Assembly: GCA_028571685.1 (NCBI GenBank) | Contig: CM053141.1 | Location: 54,558,333 to 54,622,332, forward strand | Direction: 5' to 3' | From: Heterohyrax brucei | Lineage: Eukaryota > Chordata > Mammalia > Hyracoidea > Procaviidae | Length of the DNA: 64,000 nucleotides | Made by a program: the position numbers and the translations under genes | In this document: piece after piece, positions 21,262-32,237 of the stretch | Numbering within the stretch: position 1 is the first letter of the stretch | Layout of the letters: each line of letters opens with the position of its first letter | The notes under the pieces: generated by a model | Database searches by the model: none | What the model was told of the DNA's origin: nothing | Seen by the model: only the letters and a program-made list of their open reading frames with translations

Positions 21262-22430
21262 CAGAGTTAAGGGATGTTATCATTGGTGGTGTCCTCCAGT
21301 CAGTTCCAAATCACAGAAACCCTATGCAAAACAGAATAAAATACTGCCTGGTCCTGCTCCCTCCTCAGAATCTTTGTTATGCTTGACCATGTTGTTATAG
21401 CCACTGTGCCAGTCTACCTTGTTGAGGGTCTTCCTCTTTTCCATTGACCCTCTGATTTATCAAACATGATGTCCTTCTGCCTGGACCAGTTCCTCCTGAT
21501 AAAATGTCCAAAGTACATGAGACAAAGTATGGCCATCCTTGCTTCTAAGGAGCATTTTGACTATACTTCTTCCAAAAGAAATTTGTTCATTCTTTTGGCA
21601 GTCCATGGTATATTTAATATTCTTCACCAACATCATAATACAAAGGCATCAGTTCTTCTACTGTCTTCCTTATTCATTGTTCAGGTTTGCATGTACTTGA
21701 GGTGACTGAAAACACAAAGACTTGGGTCTGGTCCATCTTAGTCCTTATGTGGTATCTTTGCTTTTTACCACTTTGGAGAAGTCCTTTGCAACAGATTTGT
21801 CCAGTGCAATGTGTCATTTGATTTCTTAACTGGTGCTTCCATGTGGGTTGATTGTGGATTCAAGTAAAATGAAAGCCCTGACAATTCAGTCTTTTCTCCA
21901 TTTATCATGATATTACTACTGGTCCAGTTGTGAGGAATTTTTGCTTTCTTTGTGTTGAAGTGCAATCCAGACTGAAAGCTGTGGTCTTTGATATACATCA
22001 GTAAGTGCTTCAAGTCCTCCTCACTTCCACCAAGCAAGGTTGTGTTGTCTACATATCACAGATTGTTAACTATTCCACTTTCAATTCAGATTCCCATTCT
22101 TTTTCATTTAGTCCAGTTTCTCAGATTATTTGCTAAGCATAGAGATTAAACAAATATGAAAGGATACAACCTGTCACACACTTTTCCTAACTTTAAACCA
22201 AGGAGTATCCCCTTATTCTGTCTGAATAACTGTCACTTGGCCTATGTATAGATTCCTCCAAAGATCAATTAAACATCCAAGGATTCCAGTTCTTCTCAAT
22301 GTTATTCATCATTTGTTATGAATGACACAGTTGAATAATTTTGCAGACTCAATCTTTTTTCAAGTATTCTATTCTCTGCTTTCAGCCAAGGTCTATCTAA
22401 CATCAGTAATGATGGGTATTATTTTGCCTC
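21262..22430 (-). mobile_element. RTE 3' half (RT thumb and C-terminus), second copy
   Basis: Its 3' end is at 21262 ('ggtgtcctccagtcagttcc'). Minus-strand frame 22037-21765 reads E-E-D-L-K-H-L-L-M-Y-I-K-D-H and N-I-M-I-N-G-E-K-T-E, the RT C-terminal region. The copy stops within RT near 22430. It does not overlap in content with the fragment at 19336-21175, and the two lie in the wrong order for a single element on this strand, so they are separate insertions or one rearranged copy. Confidence 0.85.
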
Positions 22431-22865
22431 CAAATCATCTACCTTGTTAGGAATCAAAAATGACTTTAATTTCACTATTTAGTATTTCTTTTCCAGTTGT
22501 GTAATCCTACATTTTTGCACTTCATATTTCATAGGCACTCTTTCATTCAACTACAGATATTTTTCTAAAATATAATACATAAAGTACTGTTAGATCAAAA
22601 AACAATTGTCTGTTTCATTTTTTAATGGCCATGCTGAACTAACCACGTATTTCAGTCCCAGTTTAACGTAAGATGTGTTAATACAGTTTATGCTGTCAAG
22701 CCATGAGTCATACTAACGACTTTGGGGAAGTCTGAAATTTATATTCTTTATGCTATTTAAAATTACTCTTCTCATACTTATTTCCAAGCCATAATAACTT
22801 CAGCAACTGTTTGGCTTGGGTTTTCTGAGTAGTCCTAATATTAAATGTGTTTCTCCTATTATCAT
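22431..22865. other. AT-rich single-copy DNA
   Basis: No repeat or gene recognised. Confidence 0.4.
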
Positions 22866-23735
22866 ATGCTACACTGTAGTGCTGTGTGATTAGCTACTTT
22901 CGCCTGTGACTTTTTTATCCATAAGTCTTGTAACTCCTACCCAAACGGTTGTATGTAGGGTAATTGTGGCTGACCAAGGAGACTGGCCAGTTTTGCCTTG
23001 AAAGAGAGCCAGTTTCAGGGCAGAGTGAAGAATCCTACTACCACCGACAAAGAACACCAACAAACACCAGGAACAAAGCACATTCTTTGGACTTGAGATC
23101 CCTACACTGCAACGTTCCTGGAAGCAGGCTACTAAGAGAGAACAAGCTGTAACCTTGAAGACAGTGAAAAGCAGTGGCAGGAGAGATCCAGAAAAGAGAC
23201 AACGAGGTGGGCTTCCTGGTCCACAGGGAGAGAAAGCTGAGTGCCTTTGGGCACAGGCCTAGGGCCAGGGAGAGGCATGGCTGTGAGCAGGGATGAGGAG
23301 AGGCTGTCCTGATGAAACAACTGTATCCTTCATCATTCTTGAGCCTGAATTGTGGCTGTTACTTTCCTAATAAATCGCATAATTGTGAGTGTGGTCTGTG
23401 AGTTCTCTGTGGCTATTGCAATGAATTATCAAACCCAGCAGAAAAGAAGAAAATGCTGTGGAAGGGACAGTTAATGTCAGAGTTGGTAAAGATGGTGAAA
23501 AGTGAAGGAAAAATCTGACCTCCATCTCGTAAGAATCAGCCTTGGGCTGTTAGTCTGGTTCTTCTCCCCGCTTGTGGGTTTAGAGGAGGTCTGACACCAT
23601 CCCCAAACTGATTATACATAGTGTCAAGTCATGCAGGACAAATTTTCCTTTGGAAAATATAATCACAAAATCAATACATGCCTGAAAATGACTTTCATTT
23701 GAACACCCTGGTCAGGGGTGGGTCCCTTTAGTTCC
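22866..23735 (+). mobile_element. Large lineage-type interspersed repeat, LTR-like
   Basis: I recognise this sequence as one that recurs in elephant DNA ('gttgtatgtagggtaattgt', 'ggcacaggcctagggccagg', 'ataaatcgcataattgtgag'). The order of a GC-richer body, then 'cctaataaa' at about 23367, then a downstream part, suits an LTR with its polyadenylation signal, but TG...CA ends are not clear. No retroviral genes adjoin it. Treat the LTR reading as tentative. Confidence 0.4.
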
Positions 23736-24560
23736 ACCTACTTCCTCTCTTAGGATGTGTCAGGATGGTGACTCCTAGAGAATGGCCTTGATCTTAACCC
23801 TCAAGACCTTGGGATGCTCTTATTCTGTAAATTGCATCATCTGTTTCCTGATTCAGCGAGAGGAGAGTTCCTGCTGAGTAAGTACACTGTGCCTAAGTTT
23901 CAAGGCTCTCTTATCTGTCAGCATCTGTCTGCTCTTTCTCTCCTGGTAATTGCGTAGCTGTGCAATGGCCATGGGCTTGGTTTTGGGTTTTAATCTGGTC
24001 TTGGCCTCTAGATTTTATCTGTTCCCTGGTTACTCTTACTCAACTACAATCATTCAGTTCTAAATACTGAAGATGGACAGAGATTTCCTGCCCAATAGAC
24101 TAATGCTATATCTAGCACCATTACTCTGATTCTGCTGGTTCAAGTGTTTACGCTTAAATACCTATTCCATCCTTACATGTGACTCATCCTAACCCTCACT
24201 ACCTGCTTTTAAATTCTCCCGCATACTAGCTCCTAGTCACAGACTTTCTTATATCCTGTCTTCCCAGCTCTACTGTGTCCATTCCTTTCCTTACAGTTCC
24301 TATGGTAAACTTTGGCTTCCTCATCTCTGTCTCGTTTCCTATATTTTCTTTATGGATTTATAACTGTTTAAGTTACTACTAGCAAGACCAGAGTGACACC
24401 AAAAAATGAGTCTTCCAGGTGAAGTATACATAAACCTAGAACCACGGTGACACTGAACTTTGACAGAAATTGAAGCTTAGCTTGAAAAAACGGGTGCTTC
24501 TTGAATAAATTTAAGTTCTGCTCATAAACAAGCCACTTTTGGTTGGTTCTTCAGAAAAGG
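23736..24560. other. Single-copy or ancient diverged DNA
   Basis: Nothing recognised. A C/T-rich part at 24100-24360 recalls old L2-like sequence but could not be aligned. Confidence 0.35.
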
Positions 24561-24566
24561 GGAAAA

Positions 24567-24780
24567 AAGCCCTGGTGGCACAGTGGTTAAGTACTCAGCT
24601 TCGGGTTAGAAGCTGGGAAGTCTGAAGTTCAAACCCACCAGCTGCTCCATGGAAGAACGATGACACAGCCTGTTTCCATATTTATAGCCTTGGAAATACT
24701 ATAGAGCAGTTCTACTCTGTTCTATAGGGTAACTATGTGAGTTGGACTCTCCTTGATTATGATGGTTTTTTGGATGTTTT
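24567..24780 (+). mobile_element. AfroSINE, long form
   Basis: Head 'gccctggtggcacagtggtt' (A-box-like TGGCACAGTGG), B-box-like 'agttcaaacccaccag', the extra block 'catatttatagccttggaaa', tail 'tatagggtaactatgtgagt'. Confidence 0.9.
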
Positions 24781-25288
24781 TCGTAAAAAGAAATATCAAG
24801 CTGGAAAGTAGTCAGTAAAGCTGGTTATTCAGCCAGTTCGAATTTTTTAAGCCAATTCTGCAGAGGCACTTTGATTAGAATAGCCAGCCCTGTTTGTACA
24901 TATGGCCTAGCCTCAAGAAATACACATATCATAACCAAGAGTCTGATATAAAGATGTTTTTTAAACTACTAAATATTAGACAAAATTATTAGCCAGCAGT
25001 AATAATCCAATTACTTCCCAGCTTTTCTAATTGTAAATAGATTCTTACATCCACATACTGTTATTACCTCTTAACTCTCTAACAGTCTAGCCTTCCCTGT
25101 TGTTCATGCCCAAAACACTTGTGCCAACTCCCATTATTTCCCATAGTACCATGGTTTCCCACTAGCTGTCTGCCAAACTATTGACATGAAGATGCCATCT
25201 CCATTTAGATAAACCTCATATAAAAACGAGGAACCAAACTGGACTCAGAATAAATAAAGAAAATCAATCACCTTGCTTTACTGCATAC
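24781..25288. other. AT-rich single-copy DNA
   Basis: No repeat or gene recognised. Confidence 0.4.
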
Positions 25289-25759
25289 TGACATGGAAAG
25301 AATCGTGTGTACCCCTCCAAGTGCATCAGTTTGGCTGGGCCATGAGTCCTGGTGTTACGTGATTTTTCCTATGTGTTATAAATCCTGCACCTGTGATGTC
25401 AATGAGGAAAGATGGTTGGCAGTTGTGTTTGTCAGGCAGGACTCAATCTATAAGCCTGGATTGCATCTTGAGGCAGTTTCATGGGATATAAAAGAAAGAA
25501 GTGAACAAAGAGAGGTGAGGACCTCAAACAACCAAGAAAACAGTGCTGGGAGCAGAGTGTGTCTTTTGGACTGGGGTCCCTGCACGGAGAAGCTCCTAGT
25601 CCTGTGGAAGAGGACCAACAGAGAAAGAAAGCCTTCCCCTGAGGCTGACGCCCTGAATTTGAATTTCTAGCCTACTTTACGATAACGAAATAAATTTCTT
25701 TTTGTTAAGTTTATCCACTTGTGGTATTCCTGTTATGGCAGCACTAAATGACTAAGACA
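25289..25759 (+). mobile_element. MaLR-like solo LTR
   Basis: A TG...CA LTR fossil of about 471 bp ('ttggctgggccatgagtcct', 'catgggatataaaagaaaga' as TATA-like part, 'gaaataaatttctttttgtt' with the polyadenylation signal, ending 'aatgactaagaca'). It is the best-preserved example of the group in this window. No internal part. Confidence 0.85.
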
Positions 25760-25837
25760 GACACACTTGTTTAATTTGAAATATCTTTTTCTAAACTAGG
25801 GCTAATTTAAAGAGTTATATAGACGGTAATTGAAATC

Positions 25838-26036
25838 AAAAGAGCCTTGGTGGCGAAATGGTTAAGTTCTCAGCAGCTAACCAGCTAGCCAGTTTGAAAC
25901 TGCCATCTACTCCATGGGAGAAAGACATGGCAATCTGCTTCTCTGAAGATTTATAGCCTTGGCAACCTTATGAGGCAGCTCTGCTCAGTCCTATACGGTG
26001 GCTGTTAGTTGGAACAGGCTTGTGGGCAATTAATTT
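25838..26036 (+). mobile_element. AfroSINE, long form
   Basis: 'agagccttggtggcgaaatg' head, 'catggcaatctgcttctctg' extra block, 'cctatacggtggctgttagt' tail, followed by an AT-rich run and a TTA repeat. Confidence 0.85.
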
Positions 26037-26064
26037 TTTATTTTATTATTATTATTATTATTTT
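26033..26064. repeat. (TTA)n microsatellite
   Basis: 'ttattattattattattatt' following the SINE tail, probably grown from it. Confidence 0.85.
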
Positions 26065-26261
26065 GTGGTTGAAGTCATGAGGTTGGCTATTTCCAAGAGA
26101 TACTCACTACAGAGCATGAAAAGAAAAAATAATATTGGGTTTATAGGACATAAATTTGGAACAAGCAGGGCTGACTGTAGTCCATCTAAAATAGCAACAC
26201 TTTCTCTGAATGTTATCTTTTAATAAGTGGCAACTCTTGAAGCTACAGTGTCTGCCTTTAA

Positions 26262-26303
26262 CATACACACACATGTACGCGCACACACACACACACACAC
26301 ACA
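26262..26303. repeat. (AC)n microsatellite
   Basis: About 20 near-perfect CA dinucleotides with short 'tgtacgcg' interruptions. Confidence 0.9.
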
Positions 26304-26473
26304 AATTACAGCAACCACCTGAAATCATTGTATACATTAAAAACACTCCTAATTTATAAGATTCAAGAGAAAAGGCAAAGCCAAGCCATCTTAAGTATGG
26401 GAAGAGGTTACAGATAAGCATTGATTAAAACTTGGTTGTGACTATGACTAAACTTTTGGGATATCATACAAAC

Positions 26474-26641
26474 TAAAATCAAGTCAACCCTGTTGCCACT
26501 GAGTCAATTCTGGCTCATAGGGACCCTATAGAACAGAGTAGAACTGCCCCCATAGTGTTTCCAAGGAGCAGCTAGTGCATTTGAATTGCTGACCTTTTGC
26601 TTAGAAGCTAAGCTCTTAACTACTGTGCCATGAGTCCATCA
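26474..26641 (-). mobile_element. AfroSINE, short form
   Basis: 'tgagtcaattctggctcata' and 'gagtagaactgcccccatag', then 'ctaagctcttaactactgtg', the SINE reversed. Confidence 0.9.
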
Positions 26642-26828
26642 TAAGAACAAAAAATATTCCTTAATTTTATGGATTTTTTTCATATGTTCTGTGGATACCA
26701 AGCACATAGACACTCACATGAATATACAAGTCTACAACTCTGGTTACTGTACATAGGTATGTAATGCACTCAGTCTTTCCACCCCACCTCCACCCCCACC
26801 CCCAGCAATAAAAAGAATCATTGCCATT

Positions 26829-26994
26829 GGAAAACCCTGGTGATGGAGTGGTTAAGTGCTATACCTGCTAACCAAAAAGTCAGCAATTCAAATCTGCCAG
26901 GCACTCCTTGGAAACTCTATGGGGCAGTTCTGCCCTATCCTATAGGGTCACTATGAGTCAGCACTGACTCTCTGGCAGTGGGTTTTTTTGGTTT
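26829..26994 (+). mobile_element. AfroSINE with intact 11-bp target-site duplication
   Basis: Short-form SINE ('aaccctggtgatggagtggt', 'ctatcctatagggtcactat') bounded by perfect copies of 'tcattgccatt' at 26818-26828 and 26995-27005. This fixes its ends and gives the full length as about 166 bp. Confidence 0.95.
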
Positions 26995-27005
26995 TCATTG
27001 CCATT

Positions 27006-27374
27006 AATTCCAAGCCATTAGTAAAACTGCAGCATGGCTAAAGTGTATCCTTGGCCCTTTAGAGATACAGAGTTGAAAGCACTTACAGAATAGTTACTCT
27101 GAAACATTAATTTTACAGATAAACTAAAAACCAAAAGATGAAACAATCTCTCAAATCTCACATGGACCATAATCTCCTCAATGCTGGGGTATTTTCTTCT
27201 GGATGCCAGAAAAGCAGATGTTCTTTTGGATTTCCCCCAGAGTGAAGACTACATCTACATGTGATTTGCATATGTTCTACTAGCCTGGAGGGTTGGCTAA
27301 TTTTAAAGTCCAGTCTTGTTCACAATGGCAAGATGCCAAGTGTTTGTATTTTTCCTACCAGTTTAACACCATCT
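27006..27374. other. Single-copy DNA
   Basis: No repeat or gene recognised. Confidence 0.4.
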
Positions 27375-27570
27375 GCCATTTAACGAGCATTAAATATGCA
27401 AGGCCTTGTGCTAGGCACTTGGTTCTTGTCATCTCATTTCATCCCTACAATAATTTTGCATCGGAGAACAGAATTGGAAGATAATAAGGCTAAGAAAACA
27501 GAAAGTATGTCCAAGAGTACACACTTAGAAGGTGACAGAGTCAAGATTCACTGTCTTTTCTGTTTCTCCC
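27375..27570 (+). mobile_element. MIR
   Basis: 'ggccttgtgctaggcacttg', 'catctcatttcatccctaca' and 'gggtgacagag'-like 'aaggtgacagagtcaagatt' follow the MIR pattern. Confidence 0.7.
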
Positions 27571-28399
27571 ATCACTGGATTCTAATGGCAGAGTCTGAGA
27601 ATAAACAGCAGAGACAAACAGCCAAAAGCTAGTCAAAAAGTAATCTGCACACTGTAATAGAAGGAAACAGTTAACATGACCCAGCTTGGCATCACTGCAT
27701 GGTGGGTTCTTACTAACAGGAAAATAAAAGACAATGCTGTTTGAGCACTATTCAATACACACTTGACAGGAATGAATGAAGAGACCCTCCAGCAGAGACT
27801 CCCCTGATGCAATCACTAGGCTTGACTTTACTAGGGCAGATTTCAGCAGCCTCCTTCATCAACTTGAGGTGTGGAATAAAATATTTTTCCTCAAAGTTCT
27901 AATGATCCTGAAAAAGAATAGATACTAATTAGGGTATTGTCTTATTGAAATTATGCATCTTAATTTGAATTTAAAGTCTAGTCCAGCATAAACAAATTCT
28001 CAAACCTGTAATAAGAGGATGTTATCTCCAAGTCACTGGGAAAAACCTGTATTTATTTATTTATTTGTTTTGACATACCCTGGGGAATTTCTTTTCTGTC
28101 TTTTTTCTTTTTTGAGAAAATTTTTGACACACCCTGACTTCCAGAAACCTTAAGAAATAAAACTCTACCTTAATAAATACCAAGTGTCAATTTTACATGA
28201 AATCTGGCAAGTAACAAAGAATAGGTGGAATCAGATTCAAATAGTCATTTTGGTTTGGGTAGGAGTTAAGAATTTCAGTTTGCTAATATTCAAAATACAC
28301 CCTGAATTACAGCCAAGGGAGGAGGAGGATGTTTGTCCCTTTAGCCTTTCCACTGAAGTTCAAGAATCCAAACTACTGTGAGAACATCACAGAAACTGA
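27571..28399. other. AT-rich single-copy DNA
   Basis: Includes a TTTA run (28052-28068). Nothing else recognised. Confidence 0.4.
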
Positions 28400-28840
28400 C
28401 AGTTTAGATTCTGTCATTCTGTGGCTTAAAATCCTTCAGTAGTTACTCATGGCTTTAGAATAAAATCTAGACACTTAAAGGTAGATTTCATAGCTTACTC
28501 TTATTGCTTCCTCTCCTTTATTTTTAGATACCTTAATCACTCTACTCTCCAATTACAGTCAACTTCTTTCCTCTGCAAACATTGTTCCTTCTCCAAGCCT
28601 TGCTTTTCCTGGAACATTCTCTACTATGCTACTCTACTCTCAGTCTTCCCCTCATACTGTCCCCATTACCCACCTAGCCACCTCTGGCTGACCAAGTCCT
28701 GCTCATCCTTCAGTTGTTACTTAGATATCACTTCTTCCAGAAGGTTTTCCCTGATTCCCCAAGTATTGGTTACATGTCTTCCTCACAGAGCTCCCAACTC
28801 CCTCTGTACTTTTCCTAGTGCAAAGATACCCTGTTACATT
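28400..28840 (+). mobile_element. L2 3' end
   Basis: 'aaaatccttcagtagttact', then 'gaccaagtcctgctcatcct', 'tcacttcttccagaaggttt' and 'tccctgattccccaag' fit the L2 3' region in the right order. It is an ancient mammalian LINE relic. Confidence 0.75.
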
Positions 28841-28862
28841 TATATTGTAAGTTCTATGATAG

Positions 28863-28963
28863 CAAAAAAGAGAGAGAGAGGAAAAGAAGGAGAGAGGGAG
28901 AGAGAAAGAGAAAGAAAGAAATGGAAGGAGGGAGGGAAGGAGAAAGGAACGAAGGAAGAACAT
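28863..28963. repeat. GA-rich purine tract
   Basis: About 100 bases of almost pure purine (AGAGAG, then GGAAGGAGGG and GAAAGGA units). It is a polypurine-polypyrimidine sequence able to form a triplex. Confidence 0.9.
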
Positions 28964-28969
28964 ACTGCC

Positions 28970-29062
28970 AATTAGCAAATACTTACTGTCAACTCTGTGC
29001 TAGGCATTTGGCATAGTGTGGTAAACTAGACATACAAGATCTACATCTGTCTTATCTACTAT
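28970..29062 (+). mobile_element. MIR/L2-type fragment
   Basis: 'caactctgtgctaggcattt' then 'ggcatagtgtggtaaactag' is the common old-repeat motif around 'tgtgccaggca'. Confidence 0.5.
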
Positions 29063-29970
29063 TACATCCTAATATGAAGCAAAAGTTTGTTCTGCCAGAT
29101 AAGGTGTATTTATGAAAGAAACCACTCAGAGTTCTATCATGGATCTGTTTATTTCCTCCACATACATGAGGTCACCAATTTCTCAGATGATGGATTCCAG
29201 GTCTTCCTGCAAAGGAAATCAGAGTGGCCCAGAGAAAAACCTTTAGAGGCTGCCATCTGCCTGGCCTAGTTTTAAGACAGTGCCAACGGTAGAATAGTTT
29301 AGTGGGCATTTGGCATACTGTGTGCCAAGTTCTCTCCCAAGAACAAGAATGATATTGTCCTTGTCCTCCTATAGCCAACATATTTCTAAATACTCTCAGC
29401 ACAAGCCCTGAGTTTCTATGGTATTTCTTTTTCTGCTAATAATAACATTTTTGTTAGCACTATCTTATCATAAGGTGACTTTTCTAAATGATAGCTGTTT
29501 ACTTAACATGACTCAGTATGTGACGTAGATGCTAAGGAATCAGCGAGATTAGACATGAAGCAGTCCGGGAACGTCAATTGTAGGAAGTTATCATTACTCC
29601 CCAATAAGTTACAATTATTGTGAAATCATAGCAATGTTAATATCTCTGTTCATTTGGTCAAAACTTGAGGTAGAAGTATATTGGAAGGCTGAAGAGAAGG
29701 GAAAATGGGGAGTGGCTACATAGGGGGCTGGTGAGAGGGAAATTCTCAAATATTACAGCAGGAAGTCAACAAATCATACATAAAATTTCATATGTCAAAA
29801 ACATTAGTCAAGAATATAATTTCTAACTATGAAGGAAATAACAGAAAAACAAATTAAAAAACTAAGCAGTTAAATGGCTGACTTTGGGGCACAGGACTGG
29901 CATATGGGTTAAGGACAACAAAAGTAATTACACTGTTCAAACAAAAAACTCTTAGCTGCATCTGATCTTT
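29063..29970. other. Single-copy DNA
   Basis: No repeat or gene recognised. Confidence 0.4.
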
Positions 29971-29971
29971 T

Positions 29972-30138
29972 AGTGGTCCATGGTGAGGCAGTGGTTAAGA
30001 GCTCAGCTGCTAGCTAAAAGATCAGTAGTTAGAATCCACTAGCTGTTCCTCGGAAACCTTGTGAGGCAGTTCTACTCTGTCCTATAGGGTTATTATGAAT
30101 CATAATCAACTCAGTCACAAAGGATTTTGGTTTTGATT
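29972..30138 (+). mobile_element. AfroSINE, short form
   Basis: 'ggtgaggcagtggttaagag', 'gttctactctgtcctatagg', 'gttattatgaatcataatca'. A 19-base A run follows at 30170-30188. Confidence 0.85.
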
Positions 30139-30189
30139 TCTTAAAGTATAAACACTGGCTTCCTAGATTAAAAAAAAAAAAAAAAAAAC

Positions 30190-30530
30190 ACTGAATAAGA
30201 GAAGAGATGAGACTTTGTGTTGCTGGGATATCACCTTGAAAGAAATCCTGACTTTACACACTTCAGTCAAAAGCTCTGTATATCCAGGGTTTCAGAACTT
30301 CCTTGGTATGTATAGGAGATATATAATCACATTTTGATTGATGTGTCATCATTAAAGCAAACATTATAGGATAAGGACAATAAAACAGAAATTCAGGCCA
30401 GAAGAGGCTACACTTTGACTTTTCTGTATGTCGTAATGCAGTGTGAGAGGGTTCACTATGTGGAATGTTCCTGTCTTGCTCACCATTGTATGTTCAGTGC
30501 TTAGCACAATATCTTGTTATACTGGGTACC
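30190..30530. other. Single-copy DNA
   Basis: 30440-30520 holds a scrap ('tgttcagtgcttagcacaat') like the end of an old mammalian repeat. Otherwise nothing. Confidence 0.4.
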
Positions 30531-31010
30531 TGTCTTAGTCCTCTAGTGCTGCCATAACAGAAACACCACAAGTGGACGACTTTAACAAAGAAAACTTTAT
30601 TTCTCTACAGTAAAGTAGGATAACGGTCCAAATTCAGGGTGTCGGCTCCAGGGGAATGCCCTCTCTCTTGGCTCTGGAGGAAGGTCCTTGTTGTAAATCT
30701 TTGGAGTTGGAGCTTCTGAGACAAAAACATCCCAAGAACAAAGGACATACTCTGCTTCCACCATTGCTTTCTTGTGGGTATGAGGTTCCCCCCTCTGCTT
30801 GCTACGCTTTCCTTTATATCTCATGGTATTGCCTCAAGGCACAATACAGTCTTCTACACTGAGTCCCATCCCACCAACACAGCTGCCACCCATCTTTCCT
30901 CATTAACACCATACAGGCAAAGTTTACAGCATATAGAAACATCACCCAGAATCATGGCCTAGAGAAACTGCTAAACACATTTTTTTTGGAAGACACAATT
31001 CAGTTCTAAA
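30531..31010 (-). mobile_element. MaLR-like solo LTR
   Basis: A reverse-strand LTR fossil opening 'tgtcttagtcctctagtgct' and closing 'agacacaattcagttctaaa'. Flanking 'gtacc' (30526-30530) and 'atacc' (31010-31014) may be a worn 5-bp target-site duplication, the size expected for ERVL-MaLR. No internal part. Confidence 0.8.
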
Positions 31011-31444
31011 TACCTTAGAGGTATTTAAGAAAATGTACAGAGATTACATACATGTTAGTTAATAAGCTTTTGCTAAATTAACTTGTGGGGAAGAAAGGAG
31101 GAAGGAAGTTCTAAGGAAGACTCATCTTGCAAAAGACTAAATGTAACTGGGCATCATACCAAAATTTCTCCCTTTACAGGAATCAAAACCACAGCATAGT
31201 AAATGTTGAACAACAATAAAGGGAAATGAGAAAAAAATAAGAACAAGAAAGTATGTCTGTGAATTTAATTTCCTTAGTAAGTAAATTAAACTTTGTGTAG
31301 AGAGGGGTGTAGAGTTTGTGAATGGGAAGAACAATTCCATATCCCATATGTGTTCTTTTCGTTGATATTTTAAATTAAAGAAAAACAGTAAAGATCTCAA
31401 CATCCTACTTACATGGATGGTTAAAAAAATGTGTAAAAGACAAT
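31011..31444. other. AT-rich single-copy DNA
   Basis: No repeat recognised. An antisense frame of 190 codons (31709-31137) spans this and the L1 tail. It is hydrophobic from translating A-rich DNA and is not a gene. Confidence 0.4.
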
Positions 31445-32050
31445 ACCAAAGGGTCACAACCCAAATAGAATAGATGATGACAGAGAACAACAAAGACATG
31501 ATGAAAAAAGAGCTCAGGAGACAGAAAGACCGATGTGAATGAGAGACCAGAAGAACCAGATGGTGCCTGGCCACTACCGAAGCAGCCATGATGGAGGACA
31601 TAATATACAGTCTCTGAGGCAATATGAGAAAAAGAGGTGTGCAGTTCAAGAACTCTACTTCAAGACCAGAATTGATGGTCCAACAGCCTAGGGCACCCCC
31701 TGGGAACATGGCCCCTAAACATGCTGTTGGCCCTGACTGGAAACTAATACTGAGGTCAACTCCTCAGACAAGAATGGAATAGACAGAGGGACACAGTGTG
31801 ACTATATGGTATGTGTGCTGGATGGTTTTATACACTTACAGGAAGCTGTTGTGGTTTCTTCCTAGATGGGAAAGAAGAGGATGGAGAGCAGGGGACAGGT
31901 GCTCGTTAAGAGGATACTAGAAGTTTAGAGTGAAAAGAAGGAATGTGCTGTCATTGGATGAATAGAGCAGATGGAGCTGCAGAAATGCAGGCATTCAAAA
32001 TTAATTTGGATTGTATACTTTCACTTAATCACAACTAAAAAGAAACAAAT
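31445..32050 (+). mobile_element. 5'-truncated L1 insertion with target-site duplication
   Basis: About 606 bp of L1 3' UTR ('ccagaagaaccagatggtgc', 'gggaacatggcccctaaaca', 'gaatgtgctgtcattggatg', ending 'cacttaatcacaactaaaaa'). It is flanked by 'aaaatgtgtaaaagacaat' (31426-31444) and 'aaaatgtataaaagacaat' (32051-32069), a 19-bp duplication with one mismatch, as left by L1 target-primed reverse transcription. Confidence 0.9.
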
Positions 32051-32069
32051 AAAATGTATAAAAGACAAT

Positions 32070-32237
32070 GGCATATATGACAAAGCCAATCAAGTTCTAA
32101 ATACAATTTTGAAAGAGAAGTGTTCTTCAATCTAAATAGGAATATAATTTTTTAAAGAGCAGTAATTCTTTCTAGTCCAGGTTTTCTAGAACAATAATCC
32201 TCCTTTCTCACAAATACTTTGGTTTTATGGCTTTAGG
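32070..32237. other. Single-copy spacer between L1 copies
   Basis: AT-rich, no repeat recognised. Confidence 0.4.

Noticed and set aside
31137-31709. 190-codon minus-strand open frame, rich in Leu, Phe, Ser
   Set aside because: It is antisense to an L1 3' UTR and an A-rich stretch. Reverse-translated A-rich DNA gives hydrophobic, membrane-like peptides. No start context, domain or splice pattern.
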